64,000 nt of DNA from Cylicocyclus nassatus (taxonomy: Eukaryota; Nematoda; Chromadorea; Rhabditida; Strongylidae): positions 17,901,433 through 17,965,432 of the forward strand of contig CATQJL010000001.1 in NCBI GenBank assembly GCA_958299035.1, read 5' to 3'. The position numbers and the translations under genes are program-made. Positions within the stretch are counted from its first letter, which is position 1, and each line of letters starts with the position of its first letter. Under the pieces are notes generated by a model that made no database searches, was not told where the DNA came from, and saw only the letters and a list, made by a program, of their open reading frames with translations. This document shows positions 11,943 to 21,382 of the stretch, in pieces.

Positions 11943-12983
11943 TACCTCGCAGGCCTACTGCCGTTCTGCAGCAGCTTCGTTCTGCCCACAGACATCCACT
12001 CACACTTTGCGTTATCACATTTATATTATAACTGTTTACTTTCAGCAGCCTTCTTCTTTCTCGTGATCACGGACGTTCGAAGCCATGTTCAGGCTAGCCA
12101 ATTCCATCTTATTGCTTCGTCGCCCCTCACCCCGAGCATGGATTGCCATGGCCCATTCTCGAAGTGAGCTAGCAAGTCCGAGGAAGGAGTGTGGAGCATA
12201 AGATCGAGCTCCCGCAGGTAAGTTTGAAAGTTTACACCCCAATTACGATTCCTTTTTACTTCTTTATTTCTTTTTTATTTCTTTTATTTCCTTTGGGTAA
12301 GAGCCTTAAGCTCGCCCTTCGTCGTTGTTGTTAACCTTGATTCAGGATCGGCAGCAATGATCCCCATTATACGTTGACACATGTGACTATAGCCGCAACT
12401 CACGACTTTTGGGGTCACGGTGGGAGACCGTGTTAACTTTTTGGTTTTTGGGATTTCCCCTTCTTTTGCAACTTTGACTTGGCCCTGGGTTCTTGTGCTT
12501 GGTGAGGAAAATCTCCCCCTCACAAAAATTTATTCCCCCTGGCGTGAAAAAATGCGCCCGTAGGTAAATTAAAACTTTTTGATCTTCATCGTCACTTCAA
12601 CGTCATCCATGTCGAGCCGCTGTCAACGTCAACGTCAAGCCGAACATCCACGTCAACGCCGAGTTCCATGGTCGCCGTTCAAGCTGTCGATGCCGCAAAT
12701 GTCGAGCCGATCGCCGTCAATGGTCGCCTCAACTTCCGTCAACGCAACTGTCGACTACGCAACCGCCGAAGACCCGCCAGTATCCAGAGTAGAGCCCCCG
12801 ACGACTCTTCACGCTTACCCCCGAGAACAACTGGCTGTTACCACGACAGGCGTAGGTCCCGCGTTCCACCTAGGGATTTTTGACTCGTAGGTTTGCTTGT
12901 ATGTTTGACTCGTAGGGTCGTAGGTAACATGGCAGATCGGAAACTACCTCGGACCCCTTCTTTTTTCTTCGTGTTGCCCGGAG
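11943..12983 (+). other. Pol-less region between gag and 3' LTR
   Basis: No protease, RT or integrase motif in any frame. A T-rich stretch (12250-12295) is followed by unassigned DNA. A segment at 12590-12740 is built from GTCAAC and GTCGAGCCG-like words. The sequence just before the LTR ends CCCGGAG; a long polypurine tract is not visible, although element 2 ends in a comparable GGAG-type tract. Confidence 0.6.
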
Positions 12984-13801
12984 TGTCGCGGATTCGCGAC
13001 TTCCTTCAAAGGAGGCCGCCGCCGCGGTGCGAAGGGGTCCTGAAACGCCGTCCTCGCGCTGTCCCGCCTCTCACCTCTCTTACCTGTGCAGCTTTCGCAT
13101 AAGTCACGTAGTCAGTCTTCGCAGCTGCCGTCACAGTGAGCGGTCGGGTTTCCAATTCGTCTCAACTATCGATCGATCCAGCGCTACCCCAACTCTCGCG
13201 TGCTTCCATCTACGCCACAGAGGACTGGCTCCCACGCTACGAGGTAACCCCGAGCGCGATCGCACCTGGCACACGCCGGCGACACCGCCTCGGGGGGTTT
13301 CCGTTATTGCCGGCCCCTAGGTAACATCTGGCTGGTTGTTGCTCATCCTTTGTGTTTGAGTGTAGGGATTTTATTGCGGATAAATGGTGGGCACTTTGCA
13401 GGTGTGATGTGTGTGGAGCGGTGGCCACAGCACGACTGTGGCTCCGTTTATATTTCTGTCATTTGTGGTTATGTGCATTGCGTAATCATGCCTAGAGGGT
13501 AAGATTCGTAGGAAGGCTGGCACAATACTAGTTAAGTGCCACGGTTATGCATACGCACCCCAATGGCCGATGGCTGGAGGCAGCCACGTCGCAGGTGTCG
13601 AGTCGCTACTAAGCAGGCTGGTGGCAAGGGCCCCTAAGAGCGTAAGGAGTACCCACGTGGCAGGCACAACGAGCGTCTCACAGGTAGCCACCACACATTG
13701 TATGGTTCACTTATTCACGGTGCGGACCCCTGGCTCCCCTCGCCGATGCAGGAGAGCAATTATACCACTGACGTTGGGAGCTGGGGGCCCAATCCGCGAC
13801 A
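12984..13801 (+). repeat. 3' LTR of element 1
   Basis: 818 bp, same ends and apparently the same sequence as the 5' LTR. Followed by the TTTAT duplication. Confidence 0.95.
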
Positions 13802-13806
13802 TTTAT
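13802..13806. repeat. Target-site duplication TTTAT, right copy
   Basis: Matches 8466-8470 exactly. Confidence 0.9.
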
Positions 13807-14800
13807 CAAGTGGACAAATTACAAATTGATTTTTAAGGTTTTTTATGTATTTACATTCAAAATCGTAATTTTGTTCATTTGGGTCTTGTTTACTTTCTAG
13901 TCTGGTTTTATAAAGAAGTGGTTTAAATCTAAGTTTTAATTTTTTTAAAAGAAAAGTTTCTATGTTTTTAAGCTCTTCAAGTTTAAGTTTGTATTTTTTG
14001 ATGTAAGTATTCATAATGAGTTGAACCGTTGACTGGATCCAATCTATTATTTCTTTTTTACTGGCGTGGTTAGGTATCCTGTATTTAGTACCTTTTTTCA
14101 TTATGGATCTTAAATGTTTGTCTTCAATTATTTCAAGGTTTCCAGTAATGATATGTCCATGATTGTTATCAATATATTGTGTCATCTGTAATTCTTTACA
14201 TTTACATTTTTGAGTGAGAATTTGATTTATTTCGTTTGTATCAAGTTTAGCAAGAATGGAATTGTAATTAAAAATTTGCATAGAAATTGGATTTTTGTAT
14301 TTATATACAAGTCTGCATGGATTGTAATTTATTTTTCTATTTTTGAGAATGTTTTTTATGTAATTATTATTAATAATTTTATTAAGGTTAATTTCGTCTA
14401 GTATATTATGGATATATTCAACGTTGATATTGTTATAATTAATATTTTGTTTTTCTTTTTTGTTGCAACTGAACATGAATTTGCAAAGTATACTAAGAAC
14501 AGTTATTTTTATATTTTGTTCAATTTTCATTAGAAATGTGGGATCAAAACATGCTGTAATTACTTGTTTTATGAAACATTTTTTCAATGAATGGATATAT
14601 TGAAATAAATCTTGTAGTGTGCTTTTACTATTAATAGTATTCAAGAATGAATTTAGCGTTTCTTTATTTTTATTTTTATGCCTGTATTGGCTACGTATTC
14701 TGTCTTTAGTTATTTTTAAACTATAGTACGGATGTGTTTCTTTTTGTAAAAGAGGATTATCAATATTGGATATATTCCCATATCCTTTATCCTGGAAATG
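13802..14800 (-). pseudogene. Penelope-like RT, N-terminal part
   Basis: The upstream half of the gene continued at 7119-8470. An open frame from 14644, open further up to about 14798, contains CKCKELQ, then GHIITGNLEII, LRSIMKKGTKYR and IDWIQSTV, followed by FVICPLDK at the LTR junction. The GH..TG.L - LR - KG..YR block resembles the region before the RT palm in some Penelope-like proteins (from memory). An upstream piece near 14790-14660 reads GYGNISNIDNP and ITKDRIRSQYRHKNK. The element appears cut off at about 14798, where the composition changes, so any N-terminal nuclease would be missing. Confidence 0.65.
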
Positions 14801-15079
14801 TCAAACCTTAACTTTGAGACCCTACCAGAGTATACACTCGGCTAATTGCAGTTCGACGCCTAATACCAGCTCCACGCCGCGACGAGGCAGCCATAGCGGG
14901 AGTTCAAGTTGATATAAGGCTCAAATTTCTCAATGGCAATGTGTTCGAGTAGTATGTGCTAGCGCACTGTTTGTATTTTTATCAGTGAAACGGGCAATTT
15001 TCAATTTATGAATTGTTTCGTTCACATATTGTTTTCACTGTTATCGAAGTCGTTGTACACAAGCAGGTTATTGATTGCC
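14801..15079. other. No feature recognised
   Basis: Ordinary composition. If the small gene at 15080-15258 has further exons, they would have to lie beyond this stretch. Confidence 0.4.
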
Positions 15080-15258
15080 TCAAAATACAGCATGCGCCAA
15101 AACAACCGCAAGGATAACGGCACTGAAAAGGAAGCTTGATAGAGAAGTAGAAAAGCAATAGTTACTTACCATACGTAGCCAGATGCCAGTTTCTCTCGTC
15201 GTTTTGGTTGTTGCTCTTCAGTTTCTCCTAGGTTATCGCGATCGTCGTCTTCCGACAT
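15080..15258 (-). CDS. Small two-exon gene, 43-aa protein with hydrophobic tail
   Basis: On the minus strand an ATG at 15258-15256 opens exon 1 (15258-15170, 29 codons plus two bases). A donor GTAAGTAAC and an acceptor TTTTCAG enclose a 47-nt intron (15169-15123), the classic nematode intron size. Exon 2 (15122-15080) closes with TGA. The joined frame gives an acidic/basic N-terminus (MSEDDDRDN..., then KRREK), followed by about 15 hydrophobic residues (VCAVILAVVLAHAVF) at the C-terminus. This suggests a tail-anchored membrane peptide, or the first exons of a longer gene whose remainder is lost or lies beyond the transposons downstream on this strand. I do not recognise a family. No trans-splice site is evident before the ATG. 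Confidence 0.5.
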
Positions 15259-15737
15259 CTTTCCTTCAAAGTAAATCATTATTCATTCATTGTTTCCATA
15301 ATCAATTTTTTGATAGTTATAAATCCAGGATTTGGATGGTAAATCATTAGCGATCTCACCACGTCGACTTGCGCATTACTGGCCACGCAATATATGGGCT
15401 CGTAAATCACATATGGTTCTCACTATATGGAAAGAATCTGTCATGACAGGTCGAAACATTTCGCAAGAATATAGCGAGCTACAGAGAGCCGTAAGACTGC
15501 CGCCTATCCGCGTTATCGAGCGCTAAGGACTGGGATGACAAAGCGCGCATACCCATTAAGCTACACGCCTTGGAGTAACGTGGTTTACCAGAAGAGGAAG
15601 AATGCGCCTAGCGAACACGGAGGTTGCTGCAAAATTAGTGGGCAAACAATGTGCATTTTTCCCCGCAATATGTCGATTTGCAAACTATTAGTATGTGATA
15701 GTTACTACCGTTGCTAATTCTGCGGAATCACAATATA
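15259..15737. other. No gene recognised; possible tRNA-like scrap
   Basis: Around 15587-15545 the minus strand reads GTGTAGCTTAATGGGTATG, which resembles a tRNA box A, but there is no box B at the right distance. Otherwise nothing supportable. Confidence 0.35.
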
Positions 15738-15815
15738 AGGTAGGCCAACATATTGCTTAGGTAGTGCAACGCCGGTGACAGACGTCGGCGTGCTAAAGAT
15801 GGCGGGTTCAAATTC
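15738..15815 (+). repeat. tRNA-derived SINE-like segment
   Basis: GCTTAGGTAGTGCAACGCC resembles box A plus a D-arm. ACGCCG pairs with CGGCGT as an anticodon-like stem with an enlarged loop. GCGGGTTCAAATTCC fits box B (GGTTCRANTCC) about 45 bases on. The enlarged loop and missing acceptor stem argue for a degenerate tRNA-derived repeat and not a working tRNA. Confidence 0.4.
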
Positions 15816-16591
15816 CACGCGATGCGGCGCAAAAATATAATCAAAACTGCTAAGATTGAAAAGATCAAGAATTTGGGGAACTTGGCACGAAGAAGAAATT
15901 CGATGCGTTTTGAGATGCTCCAAATAAAAAAGAATATTAGCTTAAGCACGAATTAATATGAGTGTTGGCGTAGTAAATCTTTCATTTGAAACAAACTCAC
16001 CTTTTCTGAACAACAGCGCGTGCAGTGGCCGAAACACCTACAAAATGGGGAGAAGTACACGCTTGGACAGTTGGGCGCTTATCAACTGTTGATACTGATT
16101 GCACTGGACGTGCGTCACAGAACACTGCGTGCATTGCGACCTATCACGAGATTAGCGTAGTCGAGCTCCAGTCTCGTACCACGACTGTGGTCACCATGCC
16201 GAAAACAGTATTTTGTTTCCGCGATAGTTTGTGGTGACGAGCTTGCGATAAATAGCGACGGGTCGTGGTAGGAAATGAGTACTTTTGCGATCCTCATTAA
16301 TTACACTTTGCAACAATGACAAATGGTAGCCGCCGTGCCCGCCTGCCTCTGCGCAGGTAAATCGCGCGTATCTCACAGCAGGCTTCGGGCCTTACATCAC
16401 GACGCAGGGAGAGCTTACTACGGGCCACGATTGCGTCTAATATGCACCGAGATGAAAAAGTTGACCATTATTCAAGTGGCTCATCTTCTGCAAGTTCTGT
16501 ACTCCGTTAGTTGCCAACAAGCAGTCATTCCGATGGTTCTTGTCAGACTTTCTATATGATGAGTTACTCAATGTGCTGATTACAACACCTA
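15816..16591. other. No feature recognised
   Basis: Short open frames overlap on both strands without motifs. Confidence 0.4.
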
Positions 16592-17524
16592 CAGGGTGCG
16601 CCAAAATTATTTGCGTCAACTTTGCAGAAGTGCAGCAAGGGTACTATTTTTTGATCTCAAAATTCATGCGACAGAATAATGCAATCATCTACAAAATATC
16701 GTTTTATGAGCCCAAGGTGATTGCCATACGTATACGAAAATGGATTTGTCAAACTAGCACTTTTGAAGAGCGCAATTCAATTTTCTGATGTTTACATTTC
16801 GTACCGTAGCTGGAAATCCTTAAGACATTTCAAAGGTGTCCACAATGTAGAAGAGGCTTTGAGCTATCAATTGTGCTACTTGCTTGCCAACAAATACTTC
16901 TCCAAAAATGACAACAAAAAGTTCGCAAATGCCACCTGCGTCTCAGTGGCCGTTTTGTCTTCAAATCATATTTGTAAGCTATAGAAACGTAGTTGTCACC
17001 GGATTTAAGGCTGTAATATTCACAAAACTCCTAGTAAATATTCATTTTTTTCCATCGATGGAATCGATCTTTAATTTGTTTTAGGGTCAGTTTTCTGCTT
17101 TTATTTCGCTCATTCGTACCCTTAAAATATGTGGTTTCTGAGCATATGGCAAACACAGGCCTTTGATTGAATGCCGGTAATTTTCCTGCCAGATCCTAAA
17201 ATTCTAAAAATCCAAAAAAGATCCTAGATCCTTGCTCTTATAATGTTGCAGCCAAAAACTTGCCCTATCATGTGGCACTTTCCTAGCATCACGGGAGCAT
17301 TTTTTTAAAGAGGCAGAGCCACTGAAAAAACACCTTGTTAAGCGCAACTTAGTCAGCAAGATATTTTGCGATTTTTCTGTAGCCATACTCGGAAATTTCA
17401 AATCATGGTACCCTCTTGATGATAAAACATTATTGAGACAAAATAGCTTTTTACCTACCGCTGATCTCGTCTTGCACGAGTTTTGCGTTGCAGAATACAC
17501 GCGCCAATAGTTCTGGCCACCCTG
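16592..17524. mobile_element. 933-bp non-coding TIR element, TA target
   Basis: Flanked by TA (16590-16591 and 17525-17526). The left end CAGGGTGCGCCAAAATTATT and the right end, complement CAGGGTGGCCAGAACTATT, are imperfect inverted repeats of about 24 bp. The TA target and CAGGGTG start fit a Tc1/mariner-type element. No transposase is visible inside. Confidence 0.65.
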
Positions 17525-17561
17525 TACGTATCAGCTATAGCGGAACCTGGCTATATATATA

Positions 17562-17599
17562 CCAGTGCTTCACCTCTGCTTCGCAGAGGTTCGCACTGG
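17562..17599. repeat. 38-nt hairpin, shared with 47060-47097
   Basis: CCAGTGC pairs with GCACTGG and CCTCTGC with GCAGAGG around a TTC loop. The same hairpin occurs at 47060, followed in both places by a retroposon-like body and a common tail. Confidence 0.8.
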
Positions 17600-17945
17600 C
17601 ATCGTGAACCGTGTAAACTCACTTTCTGAGAGCTTGTCTCTCAGATCATTGTTCGGTTTATTGCAACATGAGCCGTAGTTAAGAATGAACCATATTCGCT
17701 ATCTTAACCTCACATGATGTTAGTATCGTAAATCATTCCTCACTCTAATTTCGTAACGGACAAACTCCACACAACTTCAGATTAAGCCGCTTATTATAAG
17801 TCATGAATGAGCCGTAGTTAAGAATGAACCATACTCGCTATCTTAACCTCACATGATGTTAGTATCGTAAATCATTCCTCACTCTAATTTCGTAACGGAC
17901 AAACTCCACACAACTTCAGATTAAGCCGCTTATTATAAGTCATGA
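17600..17945 (+). mobile_element. Short retroposon with duplicated 3' part
   Basis: The segment after the hairpin ends in a tail (GCCGCTTATTATAAGTCATGA) similar to the one at 47747-47771. The last 139 bp are present twice in tandem (17668-17806 and 17807-17945) with a single difference noticed. A common tail on otherwise different bodies is typical of LINE-mobilised non-autonomous retroposons (inference). Confidence 0.5.
17668..17945. repeat. 139-bp tandem duplication
   Basis: Two head-to-tail units starting ATGAGCCGTAGTTAAGAATG, differing at ATATTCGC versus ATACTCGC. Near identity implies a recent event. Confidence 0.9.
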
Positions 17946-17949
17946 TATA

Positions 17950-18623
17950 CAGGGTGTCCCAAAAGTATGTATCGAACGTTTGATCGTTAATATCTCTCTT
18001 CCCAAGAAGTCTTTTGCCTTGCTTCAGGTACCGTTTTGTAGAGCTGGCTTCAACTTAGATTTGCATTATAGAACGAATCACCCATCTTTCTTCATTACTG
18101 TAGGATTACGGTAGAAACTTGAAACATATGGTGTCAATGTGGAAAAAGCTGCCGTTTCAAAAATTTTCAAAAAAATGTGAAAACTTGTGTAACAGGATTT
18201 TTATGGACGCTGAGTTCAATACTCAACTACTCACAAGATTACGAAGCTTTCTAAAGGGTGTAACCGCACTTTCTAGAAACATTGAAAAAATGGCCGCTAC
18301 CTCTTACGTGGCATAACTCTTCAATGAAGCATCATAATAAATTGGGAACTTTACAGTTATAATCAGCAACTCTAATTAGCCTAGTGTAAAAGTTTTCGGG
18401 CTGTTTTGTTTCCTTTCTGGAGCAAAATATGGTCTTTTGCTTAAAAACCTCTTTGAAGTTTTTACCGTAATCCTACAGTAATGAAGAGGGATGAGTGATT
18501 CGTTCTATAATGCAAATCTAAGTTGAAGCCAGCTCTACAGATTGGAACCTGAAGCAAGGGAAATGAATTCTTTAGAAGAGAGATATTAACAATCAAACGT
18601 TCGATACATTTTTTTGGGACATC

Positions 18624-18626
<3 letters not shown>
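17950..18626. mobile_element. Palindromic TA element, family A, copy 1
   Basis: A 677-bp element flanked by TA (17948-17949 and 18627-18628). Left end CAGGGTGTCCCAAAAGTATG; the right end is its diverged complement. The inverted arms extend about 170 bp each (through GTAGGATTACGGTAGAAACT), leaving a non-coding core. An open frame in the core recurs in copy 4 in the opposite orientation; I treat it as a by-product of the repeat. No transposase, so a non-autonomous Tc1/mariner-type fold-back element. Confidence 0.85.

Positions 18627-18664
<38 letters not shown>
18627..18664. repeat. (TA)n microsatellite
   Basis: About 19 TA units directly after the right end of the family A element, probably grown from its TA target site. 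Confidence 0.95.
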
Positions 18665-18666
<2 letters not shown>

Positions 18667-20543
18667 GCGCAGCTAGTGTATACAGACATATCAAAAGATG
18701 CGTTTTGAGTTGGCCACCCTTCGTCTTTGCCTTCTTTACATTTGAATCGCGCCAGAACAGTCAGCCGCCTAAAGTAAGGTTCATTTATAAAATCGTGACG
18801 ACGGATTCAACTGCCCACAGGAGCATAATGCACTCTCATACAAAGAGGCATCACCACAACGTTTCTCAATCAGTTCCAGCGCTATCATACCTAAGTAGAA
18901 AAAAGTCAAGTAGGGATTACCAAGAAAATGCGGTTGCCGAAAGGTGCGTACGTGTGCGCGCCATCGTCATGATTTTTCGAAGTCCTATGAAAATGCGGGC
19001 ATTTGCCTGGACACTGGATCCAGCGGGGGGGGGGGGGCGGATGCTTAATGACTGTGGCCATCCGTAATGAAACAAATATCGATTCGTCTTGAAACGCTGA
19101 TTCCAAAAGCACTTTCGCTTGCTAGGGCTGTCTGAGATAAATTATGATAGTTTTTTTCCACATGAATCTACACTGTTCTGGTAAAGCAAAACTATGTACA
19201 TCTCTCAACGTTTCACTCGTTTCACTCTCCCAACACTTGAAGAAAAGCGCAATTACTTCAAGCTCGGATAATCTGTCTCAGTTGCGTCCACCCTTGAAAA
19301 CTCAGATATTGATTTCTGACTATGCTTTAGTATGCAAACATTTTGCGTAAAAAGCTCACAATTTAATTTAAACGACTGCTTAGCAAACAGCGAAGGCAAA
19401 TTTTTAGCATTTTAGACGCTTATAGTGATATGTGTCTCACTACAAATGGCCATGACCATCAAGTAATCTTCCCTCGCAAGACGTTAGTTACGAAGTAGTT
19501 CATGATGAAAGCTATCCTTGGTTATTTAGAAAGTTTAGGCTTAGTCATCACGTCACGGTAAGAGATTACCTTTGATCCTTTCGTGTGCCTTTCTTTCCTC
19601 GGCCACATAATAATCATAATCATTCTCAAGATCTGAAAATACAAATGAGTCTTATAATGGTTCTCTGCAATTTCTATAGTATTAAAAGATGCTAATTTAA
19701 GTCCGCGGAATCGGAAATAGTGGTCATATGAATTGGTTAATTAGTCGGTGAATTACTCAGTTTGCCAATTTACAGAGAGATGCTTTTGGCGTGAACGTAA
19801 AAAGAAGGCTGTACAATAAAAAGTCTTCTTCGAAAGCAAATTTCATAATTGTCCTCTAATGCTCAACCGCTGAAGGCAGCTTTTCAGCGAAACATATTTT
19901 TCAAGGTTTTACGCTTAGCTGGGCTGGTCCTGCTGATTTCAATTGTGCAGCTGCCAGAGCGAGACAATCCCGGCTTTTCGCGAAGCCCACAATTTGAACT
20001 GGGCGTGAGGACCCGCTGCCCGCTAAGGTAAGACGTAAAGTCGTCAAGGGATTTTGCGATCTTAGCTGTGCTACGCGCGCAATAGCCTTGTAACTGCTAG
20101 AGCGGGGCTCTAGCAGTTCGAATTTTAGATCATAAGATCTGGGCCACTTTTCGAGGAGGGAATTTTAGGCTTAATGAATACCTTTTTTTCCTCCGTACTT
20201 CAATCGTCGCTTAGGTAGAGGACCTACTATATCATTATTATCGTTACAAAAGATTGACGCTCATAACTTTGCCGGGACCTGCCTTTGAGAGCAAAAATGC
20301 CAATACTTCTTTTGCAGCAAGAGACCTTTTATCGAATATTTTTTGTAGCATGGTACAATCTAGTGACGAGCTTGATAGTGTCAGGTTTCTCAGGTCTTGC
20401 ACTGCGCGGCTATTTCAAGACTGTTGCATAAATCTAATTGCATTTCTCCATAAGATTATGTTGTTAGTGCGAAGCTAACATACTGACCACATATTGCGCT
20501 GGTCTAGGTAAGCATAAAATGTACAAAAACAAGTTCCAATATA
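18665..20543. other. No gene recognised
   Basis: A run of 13 G lies at 19025-19037. A short hairpin with AACTGCTAGAGC arms and a nearby box-B-like AGTTCGAATTTTAG lies at 20092-20135, possibly another tRNA-derived repeat relic. Short open frames show no motifs. Confidence 0.45.
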
Positions 20544-21380
20544 CAGGGTGTCCCAGAAGTATGTATACACTGTTTGATCGTTGGTATCTCTTTTCTAAAG
20601 AAGTCTTTTGCCTACCTCCAGGCACCATTTTGTAAAGCGAGGCTCAACTTAGATATGTAGTGTGGAGCGAATCACCGATCGCTCTTCATTATTGCAGGAT
20701 TACGGTAGAAACTTCAAGAAGGGGTTTAAGCCATTAGGGGCCCCGAACCGCCTCAGCCTCAGAAGGCAAACAAAACAACCTGAAATTTATACTAGGTCGA
20801 CTCAACCCACTAAAACCAAAAACGATGTTTGCACTTTATCATAATGCTTCGTTCATAAATTATGTTAAATAAACCGCAATAGCTGTTTTCACAATGCTTC
20901 TTAAAATCGTAAAAACACCATTGGAAAGCCTTGCACACTCGTAAAAATTTTAGTAATAAAATCAGCGAGCGTGAAAACCCTAGTACACTACTTTTCAGAT
21001 TTTTCGCAAGCTTTCTTTGGAACACGGTCAATCCACAATGACTGTAAACTGAAAGTTTCTGCCGTAATCCTACAATAGTGAAGAGCGATCGGTGACTCGC
21101 TCCAAAGAGTAAATCTAAGTATCTAAAGGTAGGCAAAAGAACTTTTTGAAAAAAGAGATATTAACGATCAAACAATGTATACCGTTTGATTCAACTGGTT
21201 TGGCATCAGCAAAGGCGGGGCTTCGTGACCTAATTAAGGCTAGGTAATGATCAGAGAGCACTCGCGCGAGAGAGACGCAGGTGCGTCGCGGGCACGAGCG
21301 GCCTCAATTAGATCACAAAACCCCGCTCTAATGGTGCCAAGCCAGTTGAATCAAAGGTTACATACATTTGAGACACCCGG
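20544..21380. mobile_element. Palindromic TA element, family A, copy 2
   Basis: Flanked by TA (20542-20543 and 21381-21382). Left end CAGGGTGTCCCAGAAGTATG; right end ACATTTGAGACACCCGG. The long inverted arms match each other through GGATTACGG (20695) and CCGTAATCC (21062). The right arm is interrupted at a TA by the MITE at 21182-21358. No transposase. More diverged than copy 1. Confidence 0.8.
21182..21358. mobile_element. Fold-back MITE nested in family A element (copy 2)
   Basis: 177 bp, same family as 996-1169. TA flanks at 21180-21181 and 21359-21360. Ends CCGTTTGATTCAACTGG and CCAGTTGAATCAAAGGT are inverted repeats; inner GGCGGGGCTTCGTGACCTA is shared with copy 1. Removing it with one TA restores the host element's TGTATACATAC-type arm, which proves insertion. 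Confidence 0.88.
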
Positions 21381-21382
21381 TA

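Larger units (their letters stand above)
8471..13801 (+). mobile_element. Gag-only BEL/Pao-type LTR retrotransposon (element 1)
   Basis: A complete 5331-bp LTR element flanked by the 5-bp duplication TTTAT. The two 818-bp LTRs begin TGTCGCGG and end CCGCGACA, and appear identical wherever I compared them. A primer-binding site touches the 5' LTR, followed by an 806-bp leader and one 615-codon gag ORF. The 1041 bp between gag and the 3' LTR contain no protease, reverse transcriptase, RNase H or integrase. A normal BEL/Pao element carries all of these in a pol of about a thousand codons (family knowledge). Matching LTRs imply recent insertion, so the missing pol must have been supplied in trans. 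It sits inside, and splits, a Penelope-like reverse transcriptase gene. Confidence 0.9.

Noticed and set aside
11719..12066. 115-codon frame overlapping the gag end of element 1
   Set aside because: Shadow frame of the Ser/Arg-rich gag tail; it has no protease or RT motif and so cannot be the missing pol.
15545..15587. tRNA gene on the minus strand
   Set aside because: Only a box A-like part is present; no box B or acceptor pairing.
18119..18316. Open frame starting MKHMVSMWKKLPFQ that recurs at 63718-63960
   Set aside because: Both lie in the core of family A palindromic elements. The match reflects repeat copies, with no codon-level constraint or known motif.
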